The notes under the pieces: generated by a model
What the model was told of the DNA's origin: nothing
The model's database searches: none
Seen by the model: only the letters and a program-made list of their open reading frames with translations
From: Fusicatenibacter_A intestinipullorum
GTDB taxonomy: Bacteria; Bacillota; Negativicutes; Acidaminococcales; Acidaminococcaceae
NCBI GenBank assembly: GCA_019117495.1
Contig: DWZP01000010.1
Coordinates: 1 to 38,326, forward strand
DNA length: 38,326 nucleotides
Reading direction: 5' to 3'
Shown here: one piece after another, positions 15,695 through 23,174 of the stretch
Layout: every line of letters starts with the position of its first letter
How positions within the stretch are numbered: position 1 is the stretch's first letter
Made by a program: the position numbers and the translations under genes

Positions 15695-15850
15695 CCCCCT
15701 TCACAGCTTGTTTTTAGCCAGTTTTGGCATGAATTTAAAAACGGACTGCTGCTGCACGGCAAGGACGGCAGAGCCGCATAGTATATCCTTGCAGTACAGG
15801 CAAAGCAGGCCGTTAAAATGAAATGCTCAAAAGCGGCAGAAAGGATTTTG
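15695..15850 (+). ncRNA. Foldback leader element A (5' UTR of the membrane-protein gene)
   Basis: The element starts CCCCCTTCA and ends GAAAGGATTTTG (15839-15850), where AAAGGA is the ribosome-binding site of the next gene. Nested pairings: GCC..TTTTG.GCAT (15717-15730) with ATGC.CAAAA..GGC (15823-15837); CGGxCTGCT (15742-15750) with AGCAGxCCG (from 15804); GCAAGGA (15759-15765) with TCCTTGC (15786-15792); and an inner CGGC-AGA-GCCG (15766-15776). It is homologous to element B (37578-37735) and shares both ends with element C (29128-29225). It is not a riboswitch class I recognise. Confidence 0.6.
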
Positions 15851-15854
15851 TTTT

Positions 15855-16322
15855 ATGTTTGATTCTCCTTCAAGTATTATGCTTTTTTCAGTTTTTCCTG
15901 CATTTTTTATTTTCAGATTAGCAAAATTATCTGAAAATGAAGGTTTTTGCAATCTTATTGACTACCTGAATAAAAAATACAGCAAATTTTTTCTAACCGT
16001 AACCCTTTGCTGTTCTTTATTTACTTTGTTTCTTGTCGAAAGTCATCAGACAAACCTGATGGAAAATCCAGTGAGTTTGGGAATTATCTATTTTCTTGTT
16101 TTAACAGCATCAAATTTGCGTGTGTATGATGACTTTGGCATTGTACTTATGCTGGTCGGCAATTTAGTTGTTTATGCTGCAATTGAAAGGGAGCTCTTTG
16201 ATGCAGGTGGCATATATTACGTATTTATTTTTAATGTTCTGTACTGTATTTACAGCCTGATATTTATTAATCTTCATCATATTATGAAATTTTTAAATAT
16301 AAAAATTTTTGAAAGGAAGTGA
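15855..16322 (+). CDS. Hypothetical four-helix membrane protein
   Basis: 155 residues with hydrophobic segments at about 6-24, 45-62, 78-93 and 101-140 (the last probably two helices), and a basic C-terminus (KIFERK). No family recognised. The ribosome-binding site AAAGGA lies within the foldback leader element, so its translation may depend on that structure. The next gene starts 6 bases after its stop, giving a two-gene operon. Possible roles include a surface-exclusion or immunity-like membrane protein, but nothing in the sequence proves this. Confidence 0.75.
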   Translation: MFDSPSSIMLFSVFPAFFIFRLAKLSENEGFCNLIDYLNKKYSKFFLTVTLCCSLFTLFLVESHQTNLMENPVSLGIIYFLVLTASNLRVYDDFGIVLMLVGNLVVYAAIERELFDAGGIYYVFIFNVLYCIYSLIFINLHHIMKFLNIKIFERK

Positions 16323-16328
16323 AAAATC

Positions 16329-16544
16329 ATGTCACTTTTTGGGTTAAGTGAGAAACGCAGGATTGCGGAGCTTGAAAAACAGGTTGCTGACCAGCAGCAA
16401 ATAATTGACAAGCTCATAAACCTTTCCGAGCGTAGTGTTGATAGTTATGCCAAGGCGCATAACATTGCAACAGAAGCTATTGCCATTGCTAAAAAGGTTG
16501 TTGATGACCCTGAATGTTTAAAAGAATTGGAAGCTAACGTATAG
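16329..16544 (+). CDS. Small coiled-coil protein
   Basis: 71 residues. Positions 6-33 (EKRRIAELEKQVADQQQIID) form a clear heptad coiled coil, followed by a second amphipathic helix (SYAKAHNIATEAIAIAKKVV). No signal peptide. AAGGAAGTG upstream is a good ribosome-binding site. It is cotranscribed with the membrane protein before it. Function unknown. Confidence 0.75.
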   Translation: MSLFGLSEKRRIAELEKQVADQQQIIDKLINLSERSVDSYAKAHNIATEAIAIAKKVVDDPECLKELEANV

Positions 16545-16578
16545 TGCATAAACTTAAAAAAATAAGAAGTTTATGCAC
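16544..16578. terminator. 12-bp perfect hairpin between converging genes
   Basis: GTGCATAAACTT (16544-16555) pairs with AAGTTTATGCAC (16567-16578). A competing hairpin can form between AAGAAGTTT (starting near 16564) and AAACTTCTT downstream, so the two folds exclude each other. T-runs are weak, but the location between converging genes suits a bidirectional terminator. Confidence 0.6.
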
Positions 16579-16603
16579 TTAATGGCACAAACTTCTTTAA
16601 GCG

Positions 16604-17374
16604 TTATAGATTTTCTAATTTTGTGATACGTTTTGCCCATGTTTTTAAAAGCTGCTCCATAAGGAATGCTTTCAGCGGCGCAAGGTTCTGCTTTGTATCC
16701 CACGCTTCGAGGGCTTCAAAATAGGTTTTCCTATCTTCCTGGTGGATGATAAGCGGTGGGTGGTTATTTAAAGTGAGCAGGTAGTTCATGGCAAGGCGGC
16801 CAGTCCTGCCATTGCCGTCCGCAAATGGATGGATATTTTCAAATTTCGCGTGGAAAAATGCCGCAGCCGTTAAAACTTTTTCCGGCTCTGCCGGAAGTTG
16901 CTGCAAATCTTCCAAAAGTTCCTGCATTTCATCAGGAACATCTTCGGCAGCTGCACCGGTTTCATTACGGCCGGTAACATAATCGCCCTTTTTGTATTCA
17001 CCGGGACGCTCACCACGCTGCCAGCGGCGCTCGTCATAAGTATTAAGTGTTAAGCGCCGTTGCAACTCTTTGATAAAGTTTTCATCAAAAGGCAGCTTAT
17101 CACGGAAGGCTTTAAAAAAGTATTCCATAGCAACTTTTGCATTGCGGATTTCAAATAGCGTGCGCAGGTCGCCGGTGTACGAAGTAACACCGTCATGCTC
17201 GAACACTTCACGGGTATCGTGATAGGTAACATTAGGGTTTTCAATATTGCCGGAATTATAGGCAAAAGAAATAATGTGGCCGTTAAAGGCTTCGGCCAGC
17301 GCGGCATCATCTGAAATATTCAGTGATTGCCACCAGTCAATTAAAAGTATGTATTTCTTCTTTAATTCGTTCAT
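16604..17374 (-). CDS. fic: Fic-domain protein (AMPylase type) with N-terminal inhibitory motif
   Basis: 256 residues. The catalytic Fic motif HPFADGNGRTGR (182-193) is complete, including the base histidine and the Asn/Arg pair. SGNIEN at 41-46 fits the [S/T]xxxE[G/N] inhibitory helix, placing it among Fic proteins that carry their own inhibitor at the N-terminus. Such enzymes usually transfer AMP from ATP to a Thr, Ser or Tyr of a target. The C-terminal ~60 residues complete the core and no extra HTH is obvious. It stands alone on the minus strand within the accessory block. The target is unknown; a toxin-like or host-modulating role is possible. Confidence 0.93.
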   Translation of the reverse strand: MNELKKKYILLIDWWQSLNISDDAALAEAFNGHIISFAYNSGNIENPNVTYHDTREVFEHDGVTSYTGDLRTLFEIRNAKVAMEYFFKAFRDKLPFDENFIKELQRRLTLNTYDERRWQRGERPGEYKKGDYVTGRNETGAAAEDVPDEMQELLEDLQQLPAEPEKVLTAAAFFHAKFENIHPFADGNGRTGRLAMNYLLTLNNHPPLIIHQEDRKTYFEALEAWDTKQNLAPLKAFLMEQLLKTWAKRITKLENL

Positions 17375-17400
17375 TTTAACACCTATAAAAGTTGTTAGGT

Positions 17401-17661
17401 TTATTTGGAAAAGTGATGAATAGTATCGCCAGGTTTGGTTTGTCCGACCATAGGGCGACCACCGTGTTTTTCTTCAATTTTTTCCATTTCTTTATCGGCT
17501 GCTGTTTTAGTTTTTGATTGTTTTTCCGTAGTTGTAGTTTCCGTTTTAGTGGCAGCAGTAGGAGCTTTAGCAGGTGCATCAGCAGCAGGTTCATCACTGC
17601 CGCAGCCAAAAGATGCAAAAGCGGCTAAAAGTGTTAAAAGTACAAGTAATTTTTTCATCAT
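17401..17661 (-). CDS. Small lipoprotein with IHHFSK C-terminus, copy 1
   Basis: 86 residues. A lipoprotein-type signal peptide ends FASFGC (Cys20; Phe at -2 is unusual for a lipobox). A low-complexity Ala/Thr/Lys linker and the C-terminal PGDTIHHFSK follow. It is a paralogue of the next lipoprotein upstream (17674-17964), with near-identical ends and an unrelated middle. The last six residues resemble the end of the VirB5 protein (IHHFTR). Small lipoproteins of P-type systems include TrbK, an entry-exclusion protein encoded beside trbJ in RP4, so a similar role is a reasonable guess. Confidence 0.75.
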   Translation of the reverse strand: MMKKLLVLLTLLAAFASFGCGSDEPAADAPAKAPTAATKTETTTTEKQSKTKTAADKEMEKIEEKHGGRPMVGQTKPGDTIHHFSK

Positions 17662-17673
17662 AATTACCTTTCT

Positions 17674-17964
17674 TTATTTAGAGAAGTGATGAATAGTATC
17701 GCCAGGTTTAGCTTCAATTTTAGTTTTTCTGTTTCCACTGCTGTAAACCTTTTTACCATCTGGGCGGGTTGTTATAGTGCTACCGCTTTTAGTAGTTTCA
17801 ACAACGCTACCGTCTGATAATTTTTCGGTTTTAACAACATCTTTGGTAGTTTTAGTGGTAGCAGTAGGAGCTTTAGCAGGTGCATCAGCAGCGGGTTCAT
17901 CACTGCCGCAGCCAAAGGATGCAAAAGCGGCAAGCAGAGTAGCAAGTACAAGTAATTTTTTCAT
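17674..17964 (-). CDS. Small lipoprotein with IHHFSK C-terminus, copy 2
   Basis: 96 residues. The signal peptide MKKLLVLATLLAAFASFG plus Cys19 is followed by the same Ala/Pro/Thr linker as copy 1. A distinct middle contains repeats of the DGS/DGK type (KLSDGSVVETTKSGSTITTR) reminiscent of a short beta-strand repeat. It ends PGDTIHHFSK. It is in tandem with copy 1, 12 bases apart, so likely cotranscribed. Candidate VirB7-like or entry-exclusion lipoprotein by position near trbJ. Confidence 0.75.
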   Translation of the reverse strand: MKKLLVLATLLAAFASFGCGSDEPAADAPAKAPTATTKTTKDVVKTEKLSDGSVVETTKSGSTITTRPDGKKVYSSGNRKTKIEAKPGDTIHHFSK

Positions 17965-17998
17965 AGTAAAGTCCTCTTTTCTATAAGTATTTTAATTA

Positions 17999-18148
17999 TT
18001 ACACAATTTCTTTACCAACGGGTTTGTTCCAGTTAATTTCAACAGGTTGGTAATTGCCAGTATAACCGGCAAATATACCATTTAAAGTAATTTTAGGTTT
18101 TCTTATTTTAAGTTTTTTAATTTGTTTTAATCGTTTTCTTTGTTTCAT
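17999..18148 (-). CDS. 49-residue basic protein directly after mazF
   Basis: The ORF begins MKQRKRLKQIKKLK and ends NWNKPVGKEIV. About one third of the first 20 residues are Lys or Arg, followed by an apparently folded aromatic/Gly segment (FAGYTGNYQPVEINW). Its ATG lies 3 bases after the mazF stop (TGATTTATG), so it could be translated by reinitiation although it has no clear ribosome-binding site. No family recognised. Confidence 0.45.
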   Translation of the reverse strand: MKQRKRLKQIKKLKIRKPKITLNGIFAGYTGNYQPVEINWNKPVGKEIV

Positions 18149-18151
18149 AAA

Positions 18152-18499
18152 TCAAGACAAATCTAACTGAAATTTAACTGCTTCTTTAATTTTTTGAATG
18201 TATTCTTCATCAGTCAAAGTGCTTACAAAGTTTGTGAGACGTTGTTTATCAACGGCACGTATCTGATGGGCAAGAATCACTGAATCTTTAGGTAATTTTG
18301 AAATTTCCTTTGGTAGAAATACCTCGTTTGGATAGATGGTTGTGTAAGACTCTTTCATGCTGGTTATTGGTAAAACCGTAACCTGATTCAGATTATTGGT
18401 GTAGTCAGCAGAAATAACAATGCAGGGTCTTACACCAGCTTGTTCAGAGCCGATAACAGGGTTTAGGTTAAGAAAATAAAGTTGCCATTGTTTTACCAT
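18152..18499 (-). CDS. mazF: MazF/PemK-type mRNA interferase toxin
   Basis: 115 residues with the PemK/MazF SH3-like barrel: WQLYFLNLNPVIGSEQAGVRPCIVIS at the N-terminus (G-S-E-Q-x-G-x-R-P is the hallmark), TVLPITS in the middle and DSVILAHQIRAVDKQRL, which holds the usual D/S-x-V-x-x-x-Q-x-R active-site region. It cuts RNA at specific short sites in known homologues. The start overlaps the antitoxin end by 7 bases. Confidence 0.93.
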   Translation of the reverse strand: MVKQWQLYFLNLNPVIGSEQAGVRPCIVISADYTNNLNQVTVLPITSMKESYTTIYPNEVFLPKEISKLPKDSVILAHQIRAVDKQRLTNFVSTLTDEEYIQKIKEAVKFQLDLS

Positions 18500-18762
18500 T
18501 CGTTATTACCTCCTGGATAATCTATGGCAGCAAAATCCCTGCTGATTTCTTCGCATCTTTCTTTAAACCCAGGGTCATTGGCAGCCTGTTTCATTAGGTT
18601 TTCCTTTTGTAATTTTTCAAAAGCAACTATTTTTTCAGTTATTGCATCAGCACAAAAACTGCGCATACTGGAAATGCTTTTATCATCAGCGAGTTTTTTT
18701 AACTGAGCATATAAAGCCGGTGTTAATTCGATATTAATGGTTTTTCGTAAAGCATTTGGCAT
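18493..18762 (-). CDS. RHH antitoxin partner of MazF
   Basis: 89 residues. The N-terminus KTINIELTPALYAQLKKLADD is a ribbon-helix-helix strand-helix unit, followed by the helix SMRSFCADAITEKIVAFEKL. The acidic C-terminal part (ERCEEISRDFAAIDYPGG) would bind the toxin. AAAGGAG precedes the ATG. It overlaps mazF, the standard antitoxin-first order. It faces trbJ across a 99-bp divergent region with palindromic sequence that it probably autoregulates. Confidence 0.85.
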   Translation of the reverse strand: MPNALRKTINIELTPALYAQLKKLADDKSISSMRSFCADAITEKIVAFEKLQKENLMKQAANDPGFKERCEEISRDFAAIDYPGGNNEW

Positions 18763-18795
18763 AGTTTTTACTCCTTTACGTTATCTTATGTATAT

Positions 18796-18824
18796 ATTAT
18801 AACATACAAAATGTGTATGGTAAA
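18796..18824 (-). promoter_or_regulatory. Promoter of the mazEF-like operon, with operator-like dyad
   Basis: On the minus strand TTTACC (complement of 18819-18824), a 17-base spacer and TATAAT (complement of 18796-18801) form a good sigma-70 promoter. The spacer holds the dyad ATACA-AAATG-TGTAT (18804-18818), a likely antitoxin operator. The region also lies upstream of trbJ, so the antitoxin could influence transfer genes. Confidence 0.65.
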
Positions 18825-18861
18825 TATGCGTTATAAAATACATTTACGCGGAGGTAAGAAA

Positions 18862-19611
18862 ATGAAAAAATCACTTTTAATTTTAGCATTTGCCGGGACA
18901 ATGGCTGTGGCGCAGTCTGCTTTTGCGCTTACTGTGTATGACCCTACAAATCATACTGAAAACCTGGCAACAAAACTGGAAGCTATTAAGCAGACGGCGC
19001 ATCAGGCTGAAATGGTGCAGAACGAACTGAAACAGCTCGCAAAATTAAATCCTGCTTATCAGGATGAAACGCTGATGCAGATACGTTCCAGTATTTCCAG
19101 CATTAATGACATCCGTAATTCCATTGATGCCATAGGTACGGATTTTAATTCCATGATGCAGGCTTTTGATGAAATCAGCCCGGATTATGAGGACTGGAAC
19201 GGCGTAAGTGCCGAACAGTACGCAAGGCAGATGGACAAGGTGCGCGAAGCCTGGGATAAAGCTGTCAATCAAAGTATGCTTTCCGGCACGGCAGCAAGCC
19301 CGGATGAACAGCAGCAGACCGCGGATACCGTTACGCAGCTTGTAGAAGCCGCACAGAACGCCGAAGGTACAACAGGTGCCATACAGGCATTAGCACAGCT
19401 TAATGCCATTCAGATAAATGAGCTGCAAAAAATGCTTGCGATAACTTCTGATGCGCAGCGCACGCAAAATATGTATTTTAAGCGTCAGATTGAAGCAGAA
19501 GAAGCCGGCCGGCGGAGAACGGAAATTATGATGGATAATTACGAAGCTAATTTGAAGGCGGACGTTTCAATTACCGGTGACGGCAGCGATATTCACCATT
19601 TTACGAGGTAA
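18862..19611 (+). CDS. trbJ: VirB5/TrbJ-type pilus-associated protein
   Basis: 249 residues. The signal peptide ends near QSAFA. The mature start LTVYDPTNHTENLATKLEAI is characteristic of TrbJ, and the rest is mostly helical (coiled, Gln/Ala-rich) as in VirB5, the minor pilin at the pilus tip. The ATG at 18862 with GGAGG (18850-18854) is used; an upstream in-frame ATG at 18811 would hide the signal peptide. It ends IHHFTR, matching the ends of the two lipoproteins encoded 0.9-1.5 kb away. It starts the second transfer block: trbJ, trbL, trbG copy 2. Confidence 0.88.
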   Translation: MKKSLLILAFAGTMAVAQSAFALTVYDPTNHTENLATKLEAIKQTAHQAEMVQNELKQLAKLNPAYQDETLMQIRSSISSINDIRNSIDAIGTDFNSMMQAFDEISPDYEDWNGVSAEQYARQMDKVREAWDKAVNQSMLSGTAASPDEQQQTADTVTQLVEAAQNAEGTTGAIQALAQLNAIQINELQKMLAITSDAQRTQNMYFKRQIEAEEAGRRRTEIMMDNYEANLKADVSITGDGSDIHHFTR

Positions 19612-19617
19612 CAGGGC

Positions 19618-21228
19618 ATGGATACAGGTATTTTAGATACAATGCTTGCCACCATAGCGGGTTATACAACCGGTTCATCCGGAACTATAACCGGCTATGC
19701 AACAAGCCTTTACGGCATATTAATTCTTTTGGATTTTATTCTTGCTGTTCTTTTAAATATCGGTGAAACCGACCATATAAAGCAGCTGGTAAGAAAGGTG
19801 CTGTTTTATGGTTTTTGGATTTGGATAATCCGTGAATGGGGAACGCTTTGTGACGCGCTGCTCGATAGCCTGATGATAACCGGTACTGCTGTGGGCGGTG
19901 TTGACGCTTCTGTGTTAAAAACTCCGTCTTTATTAATTGATAGTGGGTTGGAAATTGCGAAACCTTATATGGATTATGCGAGTGAAATGTCCTGGCTTGA
20001 AATAACCACTTCACCTTTAAACTGGCTTATGGCCGTTATTGGTTATGCCGGTGTAGTGTTGGCTTTTGGTATTCTTGCTTTACAGATATTCATAACTTAC
20101 GTTGAGTTTTATATTGCCAGTGCCCTGCTTTTAATCTTCATTCCCTGGGGCAGCTTTAAATACACGAGTTTTGTTGCTGAAAAGGCAATCGGCGCGGTAA
20201 TAAGCTACGGTACAAAGCTGATGATGCTTGGCGCGGTATATGGATTATCTTCTGGAATTATAAATTCTATGTCAATAAATTTAGTTGATGAACCTGAGCC
20301 TGGTGCTGTTCTTGCTTCCATGCTTGGACCTTTTGCTCTTTGCCTCTTGTGCTGGCAGGCACCCGGCATGGCAGCCGGCCTGATGACAGGTGCGCCTACG
20401 CTTTCAGCAGGTACGGCCGCAGGAACAGCGGTTGCCGGTTTTGCCGGTGCTGCTGCCGGCGGCTCGGCAGGTGCAGGCATTGGCAGTATGGCAATGTCTA
20501 CGGGCAGCAGTGCTGCCAGAGCAGGAGCCGCGCTTGCAGGTGCAGCTACGGCAGGTTCAACCGCAGGCGGACCGGGCGCAGGTGGCGCGGCAGGTGCAAT
20601 GAGCGGTGCCGCAGGTTTTGCGGCGTCTGCCTTTAAATCCGCGGCTTCCAATGCTACACAGGGCGTAAGGGGAGCATTTGCAAGCGGCCAGGCATCCGTT
20701 GCTGCATCAGGCGGCAGTTCGTCCGGAAGTTCAGCAGGCGGGCCTGTTTCCGGCAGTGGTGGAGCAAGTGGTTCTGCCGCAGGCAGTTCTGGTGCGTCAA
20801 TGTCCGCTTCCGGAAGTGGTAGTACAGGCAGTTCTGCCGCAAGCAGTTCAGCCGCTGGCGCAGCACAAAGTATGGGTGCCGGTAGCTCGGCAGGTGCAGG
20901 CAGTTCAACAGGTGTGGCATCGGGCAGTGCGCAGACAGCTTCTGCTTTTGCTTCAAATGCTTCGGGCAGCACTAAATCAGCAGCCGCGCAAGGCAATACA
21001 AGTACCAATGCTTTCAGCTCGTCAGGCAATAGCTCTGCCGGAGGAAGCAGCGCTAAAACCGCATCCTCATTTGCCGCAGGAGAGGCTTCAGGCGGCAGCA
21101 GCACTTCTTCTCATGCAAGTGCGTCAGCCGCTTTTCAAAAAGCAATAGATGAAACCAAACAGGCAGTGCCGCCGGAAGCATCCCCGCAGGGTGGCTTCAG
21201 CGTGCCGCTGCCAAAAGATAACGATTAG
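19618..21228 (+). CDS. trbL: VirB6/TrbL-type channel protein with long Ser/Ala/Gly tail
   Basis: 536 residues. The first ~250 hold about six membrane helices and the TrbL motif LLIFIPWGSFKYTSFVAEKA then IGAVISYGTKLMMLGAV, which places it in the P-type VirB6 family. From about 251 to 510 the protein is almost only Ala, Gly and Ser with scattered Gln/Thr, a low-complexity tail found on some TrbL proteins and probably periplasmic or cytoplasmic and disordered. The tail gives rise to long spurious ORFs in other frames. It lies 6 bases after trbJ. Confidence 0.9.
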   Translation: MDTGILDTMLATIAGYTTGSSGTITGYATSLYGILILLDFILAVLLNIGETDHIKQLVRKVLFYGFWIWIIREWGTLCDALLDSLMITGTAVGGVDASVLKTPSLLIDSGLEIAKPYMDYASEMSWLEITTSPLNWLMAVIGYAGVVLAFGILALQIFITYVEFYIASALLLIFIPWGSFKYTSFVAEKAIGAVISYGTKLMMLGAVYGLSSGIINSMSINLVDEPEPGAVLASMLGPFALCLLCWQAPGMAAGLMTGAPTLSAGTAAGTAVAGFAGAAAGGSAGAGIGSMAMSTGSSAARAGAALAGAATAGSTAGGPGAGGAAGAMSGAAGFAASAFKSAASNATQGVRGAFASGQASVAASGGSSSGSSAGGPVSGSGGASGSAAGSSGASMSASGSGSTGSSAASSSAAGAAQSMGAGSSAGAGSSTGVASGSAQTASAFASNASGSTKSAAAQGNTSTNAFSSSGNSSAGGSSAKTASSFAAGEASGGSSTSSHASASAAFQKAIDETKQAVPPEASPQGGFSVPLPKDND

Positions 21229-21241
21229 GGGGTTGGTAATT

Positions 21242-22258
21242 TTGTTAAGCAGAAAAAAACGCAGCACCATAACGGCAGCACTTGCGGTGCTCATGGCTTT
21301 GCCTGTTACGGGCGAAGCCGCAGAAAACGTGCCGGAGCCGGGCCCTTTTAAAGCAAGGGTCATAGAAATGTTAAAAGATAATCCGTTTTCAGTATATTGG
21401 GACGGCACGGCAAGCGCGCCGGTAGATATTAGTTCAGCGGATATTACGGTTAAGTCCGGCTCTATTGCGCATAACAGCACTGATGTTGCTGTACCGGCAG
21501 AAGATGTGGATTTTTGGGAGCCTGCGCCTAAAGCGGAACAGGCTGCTTATCAGCCGGAAATTGTTGTAGAAGAAGATACTACGCTTGATTTGTTTGAAGA
21601 TAATGCAGCCAATGAAAATGCCGCGCTTTATGAATATGTCCGCGGTGAAAGCTATGACGTTTACGCAGCTCCCGGCTTTATATCTGATGTTCAGTTAAAG
21701 CCTGGCGAACAGATTACCGGCATTACGATTGGTGATGCAATAAGCTGGTCGGTAGAAACAAGGCTTGCGGCAGACAAAACCTGGCACGTTTATGTTAAAC
21801 CTCTCCAGCTCGGCGTGGTAACGAACATGATTATTAATACAGACAGCCATTATTACAGCCTGCGTCTGATTGCAGACAGCGATTATTCCCCGGTAGTAAG
21901 CTGGACTTACCCAGGCGAAGCCAGGGAAGAATATAACCCGCAGGGCATTTCCATGGAAGTGGAAAGCGTGCAGGATATAAATTTTGATTATTCAGTATCC
22001 GGAAAGGAAAGCTGGACACCGGAAACGGTTTTTGATGACGGCGCAAAAACTTATCTGATATTGCCTGACGGCGCGGCAGCAAGGCATACCCCGGTAGTGT
22101 TCCAAAAACGTGCAGGTTTGTTATTAAATCTTGATTACAAAATTGTCAATAACACCATTATTTTGGACAGGGTTTGCAATGAAATTTTTATGGCCACGAG
22201 CAACAGCGACCGCGTTGTAATTAAAAACGAGCATGCGGTAATGCCTTGGAATTATTAA
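21242..22258 (+). CDS. VirB9/TrbG-type protein, longer second copy
   Basis: 338 residues from a TTG start at 21242, chosen because GGGGG (21228-21232) lies upstream and because this start gives a proper signal peptide (LSRKKRS then AALAVLMALPV). A ~95-residue acidic insert follows, then the VirB9 core: SYDVYAAPGFISDVQLKPGE, WHVYVKPLQLGVVTNMIINT and FDDGAKTYLILPD. These segments align with copy 1 (5477-6250), including FDDGxKTY, but identity is modest. It could form a mixed outer-membrane ring or a second, separately regulated complex. Confidence 0.85.
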   Translation: MLSRKKRSTITAALAVLMALPVTGEAAENVPEPGPFKARVIEMLKDNPFSVYWDGTASAPVDISSADITVKSGSIAHNSTDVAVPAEDVDFWEPAPKAEQAAYQPEIVVEEDTTLDLFEDNAANENAALYEYVRGESYDVYAAPGFISDVQLKPGEQITGITIGDAISWSVETRLAADKTWHVYVKPLQLGVVTNMIINTDSHYYSLRLIADSDYSPVVSWTYPGEAREEYNPQGISMEVESVQDINFDYSVSGKESWTPETVFDDGAKTYLILPDGAAARHTPVVFQKRAGLLLNLDYKIVNNTIILDRVCNEIFMATSNSDRVVIKNEHAVMPWNY

Positions 22259-22277
22259 AACTGACGGTTATTAGGAT

Positions 22278-22832
22278 ATGGAAAAAGCGGAACGTTTTGG
22301 CGATAAAATTAAGGCTTTGCGTAAAAATCATGATGTAACGTTATCTGATATGGCAATGTTAATTAATTTAAAGAGCAAAGGTTCTTTAAGTACATTGGAA
22401 AATGCTAAAAATCCACCGTCTTATGAAACTTTAATTAATATTGCAGACGTTTTTGCAGTAAAAGTAGACTGGCTTATTGGCCGTTCGTCACAGCCGTATG
22501 ATGAAGAAATAATTTTTAAATTGGAAAATCAGATAATGAATTTCCGTTTAAGTGCTGATGCTGTATTTAAGGATATTGTTTTTGATAAGTATTCTGATAA
22601 GGAATTAAGGTCAAAAATTTATCCGTTGAAAATGAGAGCATATTTGATATTTTTATTGAAGTTTTTAAAAGCCATTACCGAAAAACACCCGGAACTGTTG
22701 CATAAAAATATTGATGTTGGTTTTCTGAAAAGTATGGCAAAGCAAGAAAGTACACTAAAACGATGGAGTAAAAAGCCTGATGAATTATATATGCAGCTAC
22801 TTCATTTTATAGCAGTCGAGATTTATAAATAA
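22278..22832 (+). CDS. XRE-family regulator with a C-terminal extension
   Basis: 184 residues. The first ~70 are a Cro/C1 HTH (FGDKIKALRKNHDVTLSDMA, SLSTLENAKNPPSYETLINI, VKVDWLIG). The remaining ~110 are helical and of unknown family. A very short linker (19 bases, weak AGGA) follows trbG copy 2, so it is probably the last gene of that operon or the first of the next. It may regulate the second transfer block. Confidence 0.85.
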   Translation: MEKAERFGDKIKALRKNHDVTLSDMAMLINLKSKGSLSTLENAKNPPSYETLINIADVFAVKVDWLIGRSSQPYDEEIIFKLENQIMNFRLSADAVFKDIVFDKYSDKELRSKIYPLKMRAYLIFLLKFLKAITEKHPELLHKNIDVGFLKSMAKQESTLKRWSKKPDELYMQLLHFIAVEIYK

Positions 22833-22856
22833 TAAATTTTAAAGGAGCTGATTTGT

Positions 22857-23174
22857 ATGACTAAGGAAGAATTTGTTCGTAATATGTGTGAAAAATGCGG
22901 CCTGACGCAAAAGGACGCTAACAGTGTTATCAAGGCATTTACGGAAACGGTAATAAGCGCCGTGGCAGCCGGAGATAAAGTTCAGCTTATCGGCTTCGGC
23001 ACATTTGATAGCCGTAAGCGCAGTGAACGTACCGGCCATAACCCGGCAACCGGCGAGGAAATAAAAATTCCGGCCGCTACTGTACCTGCTTTTAAAGCCG
23101 GCAAGGCTTTTAAAGCAATGGTTGATGCCGCGCATGCAGCGCAAGAACCTAAAAAAAGGAGGTCTAAAAAATGA
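22857..23174 (+). CDS. hup: HU-family DNA-binding protein
   Basis: 105 residues. The HU fold is clear: TKEEFVRNMCEKCGLTQKDA, GDKVQLIGFGTFDSRKR, then the DNA-binding arm RTGHNPATGEEIKIPA and the final helix PAFKAGKAFKAMV. A basic tail (EPKKRRSKK) extends it beyond the usual ~90 residues. Plasmid-borne HU can mask foreign DNA or help replication. The ribosome-binding site AAAGGAG is strong. The stop overlaps the next ATG. Confidence 0.95.
   Translation: MTKEEFVRNMCEKCGLTQKDANSVIKAFTETVISAVAAGDKVQLIGFGTFDSRKRSERTGHNPATGEEIKIPAATVPAFKAGKAFKAMVDAAHAAQEPKKRRSKK

Noticed and set aside
20205..21148. Long open frames on both strands across the trbL tail
   Set aside because: They mirror the Ser/Ala/Gly codons of the low-complexity TrbL tail, have biased composition and no ribosome-binding sites.
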